Shown: positions 1-8,693 of the stretch, in pieces
Layout of the letters: the number at the start of each line of letters is the position of its first letter
Numbering within the stretch: position 1 is the first letter of the stretch
DNA from: Micromonospora echinospora
GTDB lineage: Bacteria > Actinomycetota > Actinomycetes > Mycobacteriales > Micromonosporaceae
Length of the DNA: 64,000 nucleotides
Assembly (NCBI RefSeq): GCF_014203425.1
Contig: NZ_JACHJC010000001.1
Span: 6,040,001 to 6,104,000 of the forward strand
Reading direction: 5' to 3'
Translations under genes and position numbers: made by a program
The notes under the pieces: model-generated
What the model saw: only the letters and a program-made list of their open reading frames with translations
What the model was told of the DNA's origin: nothing
Database searches by the model: none

Positions 1-252
1 TACACCTGGGGCGACGACAGGCTCCGCTGGGAGCTGACGGCGAACGGCGACGGCACCACGCTCACGCTGCGCCACCGGGTCGGCGGTCCCGACCTCGCCG
101 CGATGACGGCCGCCGGCTGGCACCTCTGCCTCGACGTCGCCGCGCGTCTGCTCGACGGCGACCCGGTCGGCCCGATCCGGGGCGCGGAGGCGAAGGACTT
201 CGGCTGGGCGGAGCTACGCGACGCGTACGCCGAACGCCTGGACCGCGACTGA
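1..252 (+). CDS. SRPBCC/AHSA1-type protein, C-terminal part
   Basis: The reading frame is open from the window edge and ends with TGA at 250-252, so only the last 83 residues are visible. They read as the end of a START-like (SRPBCC, Aha1/AHSA1) fold: alternating strands (DDRLRWELTANGDGTTLTLRH) followed by the long C-terminal helix that normally closes the hydrophobic pocket (MTAAGWHLCLDVAARLLDG). In this family the helix lines a cavity for a small hydrophobic ligand, and many actinobacterial members have no known function. A second protein of the same superfamily lies at 7409-7876. Family assignment rests on the C-terminal pattern only. Confidence 0.6.
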   Translation, partial: YTWGDDRLRWELTANGDGTTLTLRHRVGGPDLAAMTAAGWHLCLDVAARLLDGDPVGPIRGAEAKDFGWAELRDAYAERLDRD

Positions 253-261
253 CGCCTGCCC

Positions 262-645
262 TCACCCGGTCCGGCGGCGCAGCCAGCCGGCGGCCCCGCC
301 GACAAGCGTCGTCCCGATGGTGGTGCCGATGGCCACCAGCGCCGCCCCGACCGCCCACAGGCCGGTGTCGTCGGTCGAGGCGGCGTGCACCGCCCACGGC
401 ACGGTGAACGCCACTGTCATCACTGTTGCCACCAGCCAGATGTTCAGCCACCAGCCGGCGACGGCGGCCAGCGCGCCCAGGGTCAGCACCGCGGCGGCGA
501 CCTGCCAGACCGCGTACGGCCCGCTCATGTCGCCGGTCTGCGGGTCCACGGTCCAGCCGGACTCCCAGCTCAGCCAGGCCACCCAGGCGCCGGCCGTGGC
601 CAGCGCCAGGAACAGACCGCCGAGCAGCGTACGTCTCGTTGTCAC
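262..645 (-). CDS. Small four-helix membrane protein, function unknown
   Basis: A 127-residue protein from a GTG at 645, preceded by an AGGA-like ribosome site. The frame is open further upstream, but that extension is arginine-rich and non-hydrophobic, so the internal GTG is preferred. Four hydrophobic segments are visible, roughly residues 6-25, 43-63, 65-85 and 95-118, with a positively charged tail (WLRRRTG). Nothing identifies a substrate or catalytic site. It is divergent from the DrrA-type exporter gene at 773 across about 127 bases, so the two could share a promoter region, but no functional link is evident. Confidence 0.6.
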   Translation of the reverse strand: MTTRRTLLGGLFLALATAGAWVAWLSWESGWTVDPQTGDMSGPYAVWQVAAAVLTLGALAAVAGWWLNIWLVATVMTVAFTVPWAVHAASTDDTGLWAVGAALVAIGTTIGTTLVGGAAGWLRRRTG

Positions 646-772
646 GCCTTCGATCCTGCCCGGGCCGGCGGGGCGGGCGAATGAGCACGCGTACTCGATT
701 TCGCCGCCGCGCACACGGCGGTGTGCGCGGCGTGTGCGCCCGGTGCCAGCGGCCCCGGTCATCGTCGGCGTC

Positions 773-1729
773 ATGAGTTACGCATTCGAGGCAGAGGGCC
801 TGGTCAAGCGGTTCGGTACGACGACCGCGCTGGCCGGGATCGACCTCGCCGCACGCCGGGGGACCGTGCTGGGGGTGCTGGGGCCCAACGGTGCCGGCAA
901 GACCACAGCGGTGCGGATCCTCGCCACACTGTTGCGCCCGGACGAGGGGCGCGCCATTGTCGGCGGCCACGACGTGGTCACCGACGCCGCCCGGGTACGG
1001 CGGCTGATCGGGCTGACCGGCCAGTACGCCTCGGTCGACGAGGACCTGACCGGTACCCAGAACCTGGTGCTGATCGGCCGGCTGCTCGACCTGAGCCGTC
1101 GGGAGGCCCGGGCGCGGGCGGCGGAGCTGCTCGCCTGGTTCGGCCTGACCGACGCGGCCGGACGCCCGACCAAGACGTACTCCGGGGGTATGCGCCGTCG
1201 CCTGGACCTGGCCGCGAGCCTGGTCGGCCGGCCGGAGGTGATCTACCTGGACGAGCCGACGACCGGCCTGGACCCGGCCAAGCGGGAGGAGATGTGGGGC
1301 GTGGTCCGCTCACTTGTCGACGACGGGTCGACGGTGCTGCTGACCACGCAGTACCTGGACGAGGCCGACGCGCTCGCCGACGAGATCTCGGTGATCGACC
1401 ACGGCCGGGTGATCGCGCACGGTACGCCCGGCGAGCTGAAGCGGATCGCCGGCAGCCAGACGATCGTGGTCCGGCCGACCGATCCGGGCCGGATCGGCGC
1501 TGTCGCCGAGATCCTGCGCGCCGCCACCGGGGCCGATCCCGAGCTGCCCCGGCCGGGCGTGCTCACCGTGCCGGTGGACGACGACGCCACGTTCACCGCA
1601 GTGGTCCGCCGGCTCGACGAGGCCGGCATCGGGGTGGTCGAGCTGGCGTTGCGGCTGCCCAGCCTCGACGAGGTGTTCTTCACGTTGACCGGCCACGGCG
1701 CCGAGGAGCCCACGGAGGTGGCGGCATGA
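773..1729 (+). CDS. DrrA-type ABC exporter ATP-binding protein
   Basis: A 318-residue ATPase that would power export of a drug or lipid-like compound. Walker A is GPNGAGKTT near residue 40, the signature is YSGGMRRRLDLAASL, and Walker B is VIYLDEPTTGLDP followed by the H-loop region. The C-terminal extension after residue 220, ending LPSLDEVFFTLTGHG, is typical of the daunorubicin-resistance (DrrA) subfamily. The ATG at 773 is preferred over longer in-frame starts because the family begins a few residues before the FGTTTAL strand. Its stop overlaps the permease start (ATGA), so the two are translationally coupled. Substrate unknown; it may be an antibiotic, but no biosynthetic genes adjoin it. 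Confidence 0.9.
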   Translation: MSYAFEAEGLVKRFGTTTALAGIDLAARRGTVLGVLGPNGAGKTTAVRILATLLRPDEGRAIVGGHDVVTDAARVRRLIGLTGQYASVDEDLTGTQNLVLIGRLLDLSRREARARAAELLAWFGLTDAAGRPTKTYSGGMRRRLDLAASLVGRPEVIYLDEPTTGLDPAKREEMWGVVRSLVDDGSTVLLTTQYLDEADALADEISVIDHGRVIAHGTPGELKRIAGSQTIVVRPTDPGRIGAVAEILRAATGADPELPRPGVLTVPVDDDATFTAVVRRLDEAGIGVVELALRLPSLDEVFFTLTGHGAEEPTEVAA

Positions 1730-2550
1730 CCACGACGACCCGTACGGCGGCGACGCCGTCCCGGACCGGCGCCACCCACACCGCGGCCCGTCCGTTCGGG
1801 CTGGTCCGGCACAGTCTCGCGCTGGCCGGCCGCAGCCTGGTCAAGACGATCCGGACCCCGGAGCAACTGCTCGACGTCACGCTCCAGCCGATCGTCTTCG
1901 TGCTGATCTTCGTCTACCTGCTCGGCGGCGCGGTCGCCGGCTCGCAGCACGAGTACCTGCAGTTCCTGCTGCCCGCGATCATGGTGCAGACCGTGCTGTT
2001 CGCGTCCATCGCGACCGGCGTCAGCCTCAACACCGACGTAGAGAAGGGCGTCTTCGACAGGTTCCGCAGCCTGCCCATCGCCCGGTCCGCGCCGCTCGTC
2101 GGCTCGGTGGTCGGCGACCTGGTCCGGTTCGTGGTCTCCATCGTGGTGCTGCTGGGGTTCGGGTACGCGCTCGGCTTCCGGATCGGCACCGATCCGCTGT
2201 CCGCGCTCGCCGCCTGCCTGCTCACCATCGCGTTCGCGTTCGCGGTCAGCTGGATCGGCGTGCTGCTCGGGGTGCTGATGCGCAGCCCGGGCGCGGTGCA
2301 GGGCACGGCGTTCCTGCTGCTGTTCCCGCTCACCTTCGGCACCAACATGATGGTGCCGACGGACACGCTGCCCGGCTGGTTGCAGTGGTGGGTCGGGGTC
2401 AACCCGGTGGCCGACGTGATGGAGGCGGCGCGGGGTCTGATGATCGGTGGCCCGGTGGCCGGGCCGGTGACCCGGTCGCTGCTCTGGACCGTGGCGATCA
2501 TCGCGGTGTTCGCGCCGCTCGCCGTCCGCGCCTACCGCCGCCGAGCCTGA
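1726..2550 (+). CDS. DrrB-type ABC-2 exporter permease
   Basis: A 274-residue membrane subunit of the ABC-2 family, partner of the ATPase whose stop codon it overlaps. After a Thr/Ala/Arg-rich cytoplasmic leader come about six transmembrane segments, from LLDVTLQPIVFVLIFVYLL to the last helix LLWTVAIIAVFAPLAV. The cytoplasmic motif EKGVFDRFRSLPIARSA is the characteristic DrrB coupling loop between helices two and three, and FPLTFGTNMMVPTDTLPGW is the conserved segment before the last helix. The gene converges on the broken SARP regulator at 2567 with only 16 bases between their ends, so transcripts probably run into each other. Confidence 0.9.
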   Translation: MTTTTRTAATPSRTGATHTAARPFGLVRHSLALAGRSLVKTIRTPEQLLDVTLQPIVFVLIFVYLLGGAVAGSQHEYLQFLLPAIMVQTVLFASIATGVSLNTDVEKGVFDRFRSLPIARSAPLVGSVVGDLVRFVVSIVVLLGFGYALGFRIGTDPLSALAACLLTIAFAFAVSWIGVLLGVLMRSPGAVQGTAFLLLFPLTFGTNMMVPTDTLPGWLQWWVGVNPVADVMEAARGLMIGGPVAGPVTRSLLWTVAIIAVFAPLAVRAYRRRA

Positions 2551-2566
2551 CCGGACCGCACGACGA

Positions 2567-3511
2567 TCACCCGGCCGGGTCGCCGCCCACGAACGCGAGG
2601 GCGTCGGCCCGGCTGCGGCCGTGACCCCGGGCGTACGCGGCGGCGTATCCGTCCTCGCCCAGCTCGGCGCGCAGCCGCTCGGCGAGCCGCTGCGCGTCGG
2701 GGTTGGAGCGGTCCGGCCGCCCGCGCAGCGAGTCGGAGACGCCGAGCAGTTCGGCCGCCCGCTCGTACCGGCCCTCCGCCTCCGCCAGCGCCACCCGGCC
2801 GACCGTGATGATCGCGACCACCGGCATGTCCCGGGCGGCAAGGCTGCGGGTGGTCGCCTCGTCGAGGCAGCGGCGCGCACCCGGCAGGTCACCGCGGGCA
2901 AGCGCCAGATGGCCCGTCTCGGCCAGCAGCAGGGCGCGGAACTGCGGGGCGACAAGCGGCGTCTCGGCTTGGCGGCGCATCGCCTCGGCGAGGCACTCCT
3001 GCGCCTCGTCCAGCGAGCCCTCGGAGCGGGCGATGCTGCCGAGCATCATCAGCCCGAACGCGCCGTCCCGGCCGTCCCGGTCGGTCACGAACCGGCGCAG
3101 CTCGGCCTTGGCGCCGGCCACGTCGCCGGAGCGGGCGCGGATGGCGGCGAGCCAGATCAGCTGGAAGCCCGGCTCCGAGGCCGGGTTGAGTTCCCGGGCC
3201 AGCCGCACCGACTCCTCCAGCGCCGCGGTCGCCGCGTCGAAGTCGCCGCGTTTGGTGAGCGCGTCCGCGTACTCGCTGAGCACGTGCGACAAGCTCATCC
3301 GCTCGCCGACCGCGCGCAGCTCCGCGGCGGCGACGGTCAGGTCACGCAGCATGCCCTCGGCGTCGCCGTCGTTCTCCTTGAACTTGCCGCGCATCCCGAG
3401 CAACGTGCCGTCGGTCCACGGGTCGGGGTGCCCGCGCGCCCGGTCGATCGCCGCGATCCCGGCCGCCGTGTCGTCGCCGAAGATCGACAGCATCGGTGCG
3501 AGCAGCCCCAC
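2567..3511 (-). CDS. Detached C-terminal TPR frame of the SARP regulator
   Basis: This frame could start at a GTG at 3511 and encodes about 314 residues of helical tetratricopeptide-like repeats (for example ALTKRGDFDAATAALEESVRLARELNP and ARSEGSLDEAQECLAEAM). It overlaps the end of the upstream frame by about 170 bases, and the similarity to SARP C-termini begins before the GTG. It is therefore best read as the tail of the same gene rather than a separate one. No ribosome site is convincing at the GTG. If translated alone it would be a TPR protein without a DNA-binding domain. Confidence 0.55.
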   Translation of the reverse strand: MGLLAPMLSIFGDDTAAGIAAIDRARGHPDPWTDGTLLGMRGKFKENDGDAEGMLRDLTVAAAELRAVGERMSLSHVLSEYADALTKRGDFDAATAALEESVRLARELNPASEPGFQLIWLAAIRARSGDVAGAKAELRRFVTDRDGRDGAFGLMMLGSIARSEGSLDEAQECLAEAMRRQAETPLVAPQFRALLLAETGHLALARGDLPGARRCLDEATTRSLAARDMPVVAIITVGRVALAEAEGRYERAAELLGVSDSLRGRPDRSNPDAQRLAERLRAELGEDGYAAAYARGHGRSRADALAFVGGDPAG

Positions 3512-3526
3512 GATCGGATGTTTGGT

Positions 3527-3530
3527 CCCC
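3527..3530 (-). other. Frameshift site in the SARP gene (G run)
   Basis: On the coding strand the sequence is a G-rich run (GGCGGCGGAGGGGACC). The upstream frame reads GGA GGG GAC CAA; the conserved downstream frame needs GGA GGG ACC AAA. One surplus G in the GGGG run explains the break exactly. A homopolymer in GC-rich DNA is also the commonest place for a sequencing error. Confidence 0.75.
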
Positions 3531-5764
3531 TCCGCCGCCCCGCAGGGTCGTGGTCAGCTCGGCGATCTGCTCCGGCGTCGGCCCCTGCTCGCCGCGTGCC
3601 AGCTCCGCGCCGATGCGGATGGCGAGCACCACCGCCCGCTCCTCCGCCGGCGCCGGGCCGGGCAGCGCCAGCGCGCGGGCCAGCACGTCACCGCCGATGC
3701 CGCCGTCGTCGCCCCAGATCACCAGCGGCAACGCCAGCCCCGCGCCGATCCGCAGCGCGGTGTCGGCGTCACTGGCGTCGCAGGCGTAGTGCAGCGCGCC
3801 GACGACGTTCTCCCGTTCCGCCTCCAGCAGCCGCAGCCACGGCAGCTGACCGGCGGTGCGCAGGTGCGGCTCCGCGGTCCGGACCAGCTCCCGGAAGTAC
3901 GCGGCGTGCGCGGCGCGCGCCCCGGCCGTCGCCCCGGCGGCGGCGAGCCGTTCCAGCCCGTACTCCCGGATGGTCTCCAGCATCCGGAACCGCCCGTCGC
4001 CGACGACCTGGAGCAGCGACTTGTCCACGAGCGCGTCGAGCAGCGCGGCGGCGGCCGGGCCGGCGACGCCGGCGGCCGAGTCGGCGGTGACCGACGCCGG
4101 GAAGACCGCGAGCCGTTCGGCGAGCCGCCGCTCGTCGTCGGTGAGCAGCCCCCAGCTCCAGTCCACCACCGCCCGCAGCGTGCGGTGCCGGGGCAGCGCG
4201 GTGCGGCTGCCGCCGGTCAGCAGCCGGAACCGGTCGTCCAGGCCGGCCGCGACCTGCTGCGGCGACAGCGTGCGCAGCCGCGCCGCGGCGAGTTCGATGG
4301 CCAGCGGCAGGCCGTCGAGCCGCCGGCAGATCTCCACCACGGCCGCCACGTTGTCGCCGGTCACCGCGAACCCGGCCCGCACTGCTGCGGCCCGGTCGCG
4401 CAGCAACTGCACCGACGGGTACGCGAGCGCGTCGTCCGGCGTGGCGTCCGCCGGTGGCAGCCGCAACGGCGGTACGGGGTCCAGCGCCTCACCGACGATG
4501 CCGAGCGGCTCCCGGGAGGTGGCCAGCACGCGCAGTCCCGGGCAGCGGCCGAGCAGTTCCTCGGCGAGCCGGGCGGCGGCCTCGACGACGTGTTCGCAGT
4601 TGTCCAGCACGATCAGCGTCTCGTCGGCGGCAATCGTCTCCACCAGGCGGCCGAGCGTGTCGCGGGCCGGCTGGCGTACCGGTTCCAGCGTCCGGTCCCG
4701 GCGGCCGAGCGTGTCGAGCACGGCCCGGGGCACGTCCGCCGGGTCGGTGATCGGCGCCAGCTCGACCAGCCACGCCCCGCCGGGCACGCCGTCGGCGAGC
4801 CGGCCCGCCGCCACGCTCGCCAGCCGCGTCTTGCCTGCCCCGCCCGGCCCGAGCAGGGTGACCAGCCGGTTGCCGGCGAGCAGCCCGGTGAGCCGGCGCA
4901 GGTCCTCGTCGCGCCCGACGAACGTGGTGAGCGCGGCCCGCAGGTTGCCCCGCCGCGCCGCAGCCGTCGGCTGCTGCGGTGGGGCCGCCTCACCACGCAG
5001 CAGTTCCAGATGCGCGGCCCGCAACTGTGGCGACGGGTCGACGCCCAGTTCGTCGGCGAGCCGTTGCCGGATCCGCTCGTACGCCGCCAGCGCCTCGGCG
5101 GGCCGCCCGACGGCGGCGAGCGTGCGCAGGTGCAACTCGGCCAGCCGCTCCCGCAGCGGGTGCGCGGCGGTCAGCTCCTCCAGCTCGGCGACGATCAGCT
5201 CCGGTCGCCCGGTGCGCAGCTCCGCATCGATCCGGTCCTCCTGCGCGGTGAGCCGCAGCTCCGCCAGCCGCGCCACCGCTGCCGCCGCGTACGGCGCGTC
5301 GGTGACCTCGGTCAGCGCCGGCCCGCGCCACAGCGCGAGCGCGTCGCGCAACGTCGTCCGCGCCGTCGCCGCGTCGCCGTCGCGCAGCGCCGTCCGCCCC
5401 TGCCGGGTCAGCCGCTCGAACCGCCCGGCGTCCACGTCGTCCGGGTCGAGGTCGAGCCGGTAACCGGCCGGGCTGCTGCGTACGCCGAGGCCGGGCACCG
5501 CCCGGCGCAGCCGGGACACGAGCGTCTGCACCGCGTTCGCGGTGTCGGTCGGCGGCTCGTCACCCCAGAGCGCCTCGGCCAGCGCGGGCACGCTCACCGG
5601 CCGGCCCGGGTCCAGAGCGAGGCGGATCAGCAGCGCCCGCAGCCGCGCCCCGGCGACGTCGACCGGCCGATCGCCGTCGCGGACCTCAAGCGGCCCGAGG
5701 ATCCCCACCCGCACCATGCCACTCTCTCATCCGCCGTCGAACCGATGGTGGCAAGATCGCGGGC

Positions 5765-6457
5765 GTGACGAGTGTGTCCCGCCCGCTGCCGCGGCTCGTG
5801 CCGGCCGAGGCGTTCGCGGACGTCCCCGCCGACCGGCTCTTGGCGGTGCTGGAGGCGGTCACGATGGTCCTCACGCTCCCCCACCGGGCCGCCGAGCGGG
5901 TGGACGCGCTGGTGGTGGCCACCGGCCAGGGCGAGGACTGGCGTCTCACCGACGCGATCCGCGCCTGGGAGACCGGCCCGGCGCTGCGGCACCTGCTGGT
6001 GGCGAACACCGACTCGGCCGAGCGGACCTACCGCCCGCTCACACTGGACCGGCTGCGCGGGCTCGGCCTGCGCCGGGTCGACGGGGTCGTGCTCCAGGCC
6101 GAGCCGGTCACCGGCACCGGCCGGCAGGCCACCTGGGTCGTGGAGCAGGTGCGGGCGCTGGGCATCGGCAGCGTCGCGCTCGTCGTCTCGCCGTACCACC
6201 TGGTCCGGGTCTATCTCACAGTGCTGCGGGCCTGCGACGACGCCGGCCTGCGGATCCCGATGGTTCCGCTGCCCGTGGCCGTCGCACCGGACGCCCCGGT
6301 GCCGGAGACCGGCGCGGCCGGGTACGACCTGGTGGCCGGCGAGGTCAGCCGGCTGCTCCGCTATCCCGGCCAGGGGTGGATCGCCACCCCGGAACGGCTA
6401 CGCGACTACCTGCGCTGGCTCTGGTCCGAGCACCACCCTCTGCTCACCGGCGCCTGA
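5765..6457 (+). CDS. DUF218/YdcF-SanA-like protein
   Basis: A 230-residue protein from GTG 5765. The pattern LVVATGQGEDWR, LLVANTDSAERTY, then ALGIGSVALVVSPYHLVRVYLTVL fits the DUF218 fold, in which a Rossmann-like core carries the conserved segment seen here as VSPYHLVR. Relatives (ElyC, SanA, YdcF) affect envelope or peptidoglycan-precursor traffic, and some bind S-adenosylmethionine. This copy has no transmembrane segment, so a cytoplasmic location is likely. It is divergent from the SARP gene (ATG 5717) over only 47 bases. Assignment is by pattern only. Confidence 0.55.
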   Translation: MTSVSRPLPRLVPAEAFADVPADRLLAVLEAVTMVLTLPHRAAERVDALVVATGQGEDWRLTDAIRAWETGPALRHLLVANTDSAERTYRPLTLDRLRGLGLRRVDGVVLQAEPVTGTGRQATWVVEQVRALGIGSVALVVSPYHLVRVYLTVLRACDDAGLRIPMVPLPVAVAPDAPVPETGAAGYDLVAGEVSRLLRYPGQGWIATPERLRDYLRWLWSEHHPLLTGA

Positions 6458-6480
6458 ACGTTTACCGCCCGGTCGGCGGG

Positions 6481-7251
6481 CTACGCGTCGGGGATCCGGA
6501 CCGTGAGCACCCGGGTGAGAGTGCGGAAGCCGGCCGCGTCGTACATGCGGCGGGCCGGGTTGCCGTCGACCACCGACAGGCCGACGGACGGCAGTCCCGC
6601 CTCCCGCGCGCCACGCAACGCGTGGACGAGCAGCGCCCGGCCGAACCCGCGGCGCTGCGCGCGGGGCGCGACGCCGAGGTTGAGGATCCAGACGCAGTCG
6701 TCGTCGGTCCACGGCACCGGTCCGGCACACAGCACGTGCCCGGCGCTGCGGCCGTCCGGGTCGATCAGCCGGGCCGAGGCGGGCACCAGTGGCGGCACCG
6801 GCTCACCGGTGTCGAACATCGCCCGCACCTGTTCGGTGTCGCTGGGCTGCCAGCGGCCGTCCGGGTGGTCCGGGCCGTACGCCGCGTCCAGCCCTGTGGC
6901 GAGGTCGTCGTCCCAGCCGGGGGCGCCGAGCGACCAGCCGTCCGGCAGCGCCACCGGCTCGGGCACGTCGGTCAGGTCGTGCCGCATGTCAGTGGCGGCC
7001 CGGCTCAGCTCCAGCCCGTCGGCCACCAGCGCCGCCGCCAGCGCCTCGTCCGGCGTCTCCAGCCGATGCCCGGCGAGGTCATGCCGTACCTGCGCGACGA
7101 GCCGGGTGAGCGGCGCCTTGGGCAGCGGCCGGACGTCGGCCGCGACCCGCGTGCCGTCGTCATCCCGAAGCCGCATCCGGGCCAGCGGCGCGTCGTCGGC
7201 ACCGAACAGCAGCGAGTCGTCAGGGGCGTCGGGGTGCGGTCGTACCGGCAT
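6481..7251 (-). CDS. GNAT-family N-acetyltransferase
   Basis: About 256 residues from the ATG at 7251; the frame is open upstream, but that stretch reads through the palindromic repeat at 7291-7365 and is unlikely to be coding. The C-terminal half has the acetyl-CoA binding signature: VWILNLGVAPRAQRRGFGRALLVHALRGAREAG (the R/Q-x-x-G-x-G/A loop), then GLSVVDGNPARRMYDAAGFRTL. The N-terminal 110 residues look like a degenerate first GNAT domain, giving a two-domain architecture seen in some antibiotic-modifying or mycothiol-pathway enzymes. The substrate cannot be read from the sequence. The stop codon is TAG. Confidence 0.75.
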   Translation of the reverse strand: MPVRPHPDAPDDSLLFGADDAPLARMRLRDDDGTRVAADVRPLPKAPLTRLVAQVRHDLAGHRLETPDEALAAALVADGLELSRAATDMRHDLTDVPEPVALPDGWSLGAPGWDDDLATGLDAAYGPDHPDGRWQPSDTEQVRAMFDTGEPVPPLVPASARLIDPDGRSAGHVLCAGPVPWTDDDCVWILNLGVAPRAQRRGFGRALLVHALRGAREAGLPSVGLSVVDGNPARRMYDAAGFRTLTRVLTVRIPDA

Positions 7252-7290
7252 TCGCGGCAGCGTACCGGGCGCACCCCGGTCCCGCTCCCC

Positions 7291-7365
7291 GTCGACCTTG
7301 GAGTTGTGGCGCCTGAATCGCCCTACTCGGCGACATTCGTCAACCACCACAACTCCAAGATCGAC
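7291..7365. repeat. REP-like palindromic element, copy 1
   Basis: Two 19-base arms, 7291-7309 (GTCGACCTTGGAGTTGTGG) and 7347-7365 (CCACAACTCCAAGATCGAC), are complementary with one G-T mismatch and flank a 37-base loop. A related element with the same arm pattern (GTCGAYCTTGSASTTG) and a similar loop length lies at 23276-23346 between unrelated genes. Both sit in gene-free DNA, as expected of REP or MITE-like sequences or bifunctional terminators. Confidence 0.75.
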
Positions 7366-7408
7366 GAGTGCGCCCGCGAGCGGGTGGGCGCGGGCCTAGG
7401 GTTGGGGG

Positions 7409-7876
7409 GTGAGCAGGATCGATCGGGGCAGCAGGACGATCGCCGCCACTCCGGCAGCGGTGTACGGCGCGCTCGTCGACCGGGCCGCCCTGGAGGCGTG
7501 GCTGCCGCCGGACGGGATGCGCGGGCGGATCGAGCGGTGGGATCCCCGGCCCGGTGGCGGGTTCCGGATGGTGCTCACCTACCTCGACCCGGCGGGCAGC
7601 CCGGGCAAGACGTCGGACGCCACCGACGTGGTGGACGTCGGGTTCGCCGAACTCGTACCGGCGCGCCGGGTGACGCAGACGGCGGTGTTCCAGGCCGACG
7701 ACCCGGCGTACGCGGGCACCATGACCATGACCTGGCACCTCGCGGCGGCCGGCGACGGCACCGAGGTGACAGTCACCGCCACCGGCGTACCGCCGGGCAT
7801 CGACCAGACGGCACACGAGGAGGGCATCGCGTCCTCGCTGGCGCACCTGGCCGCGTACCTCGAACCGGGCGGCTGA
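7409..7876 (+). CDS. SRPBCC (AHSA1-type) protein
   Basis: A 155-residue single-domain protein from GTG 7409. The opening IAATPAAVYGALVDRAALEAWLPPDGMRGRIE is the typical first strand and helix pair of Aha1/polyketide-cyclase-like proteins. A middle sheet (GGGFRMVLTYLD) and the closing helix HEEGIASSLAHLAAYLEPG complete the hydrophobic cavity. Members often act as small-molecule binding proteins or resistance factors; no catalytic residue is diagnostic here. It starts 43 bases after the palindromic repeat and converges on the GNAT gene at 8001-8585. Confidence 0.75.
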   Translation: MSRIDRGSRTIAATPAAVYGALVDRAALEAWLPPDGMRGRIERWDPRPGGGFRMVLTYLDPAGSPGKTSDATDVVDVGFAELVPARRVTQTAVFQADDPAYAGTMTMTWHLAAAGDGTEVTVTATGVPPGIDQTAHEEGIASSLAHLAAYLEPGG

Positions 7877-8000
7877 CCTCGGCGGACGCCGGGGTTGGCG
7901 GCGGTTTTTGCGGGCAGCCGCCGGCGGTGACCGGGCAGCGGGAGGGGCGCGACGGTGCTGCTCGGCGCGCTCTCCTCGTCCCGGCACACGCTGGGGGCCG

Positions 8001-8585
8001 TCAGGCGTCCCCGCGGACGCGGGCGTGCAGGTGCATGTCGTGCCGCCCGTCGTCGTGCACCGCCGCGCTGCGCTTCGTGCCCTCCAGCCGGAACCCGGCC
8101 TTGACCGCCACCCGGCACGACGCGACGTTGCCGGTCGAGTGGTCCAGCCAGAGCCGGTGCAGCCGGCCGTCGCCGAGCGCCCACGCGCTCACCGCCCGCA
8201 ACGCGCCGGAGGCCACGCCCGCGCCACGGGCGGCCGGAACCACCCAGTACGCGCACCCGGCCTCGCCGTCGTCGAGGTTGAAGCCGCCCAGCACCATGCG
8301 GCCCACCACCGCGCCGTCGCGCGTCACCGCCCAGCTCGCGCCCGTCTCCTCCTGCCAGGAACGACGGAGGTGGGCGAACCACTGGAGGACCTGCTCCGGC
8401 GACGCGGGCCGGCGGGTGTGCCAGCGGCGGATCTCCGGATCCTGGTACGCGGCCAGGACGGCGGGCGCGTCCCCGTCCGCCCAGGGGCGCAGGACCAGGC
8501 CGCCCTCGGCGGGCAACGTCGGCTGCGGGCCGGTGGTGAGCGTGCCGGCGGGAACGGCGGGCGGTGTGGACACCGGGAATCGCAT
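8001..8585 (-). CDS. GNAT acetyltransferase, RimJ/RimL-like
   Basis: About 194 residues from ATG 8585 (an upstream in-frame start would add 12 glycine/arginine-rich residues). The sequence LVLRPWADGDAPAVLAAYQDPEIRRWHTRRPASPEQVLQWF is the typical start of RimJ/RimL-type GNATs. AGCAYWVVPAARGAGVASGALRAVSAWAL carries the acetyl-CoA loop, and NVASCRVAVKAGFRLEGTKRSA is the conserved C-terminal strand and helix. These enzymes acetylate protein N-termini, ribosomal proteins or drugs. It converges with the SRPBCC gene upstream, and nothing nearby suggests a partner. Confidence 0.8.
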   Translation of the reverse strand: MRFPVSTPPAVPAGTLTTGPQPTLPAEGGLVLRPWADGDAPAVLAAYQDPEIRRWHTRRPASPEQVLQWFAHLRRSWQEETGASWAVTRDGAVVGRMVLGGFNLDDGEAGCAYWVVPAARGAGVASGALRAVSAWALGDGRLHRLWLDHSTGNVASCRVAVKAGFRLEGTKRSAAVHDDGRHDMHLHARVRGDA

Positions 8586-8693
8586 GCCCGACTCTCCCCC
8601 GCGAACCACCCCGCGTGTCAATCCGGTTCAGATCGTCAGCAACCCTCCGTTGCGAGTGTCGCGAGGGGCCAGCCGCCCGGCTAGGGTGCGCCG

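Larger units (their letters stand above)
2567..5717 (-). pseudogene. AfsR/SARP-type regulator (BTAD-NB-ARC-TPR), frameshifted
   Basis: In one frame from ATG 5717 the order is an OmpR-like winged helix (residues 1-90), a bacterial transcriptional activator domain (about 95-240), an NB-ARC-like ATPase with P-loop LLGPGGAGKTRLA and Walker B LIVLDNCEHV, then helical repeats. The frame fails after LTTTLRGGGG and runs into Arg-rich sequence to a stop at 3342. The TPR-like C-terminal part continues in the next frame (TKHPIVGLLAPMLSIFG onward) to 2567. Joined, the product would be about 1,050 residues, a normal AfsR-like length. Such proteins activate secondary-metabolism or local genes. As it stands the regulator lacks its TPR sensor region, unless the shift is a sequencing error or is bypassed. 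Confidence 0.8.
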
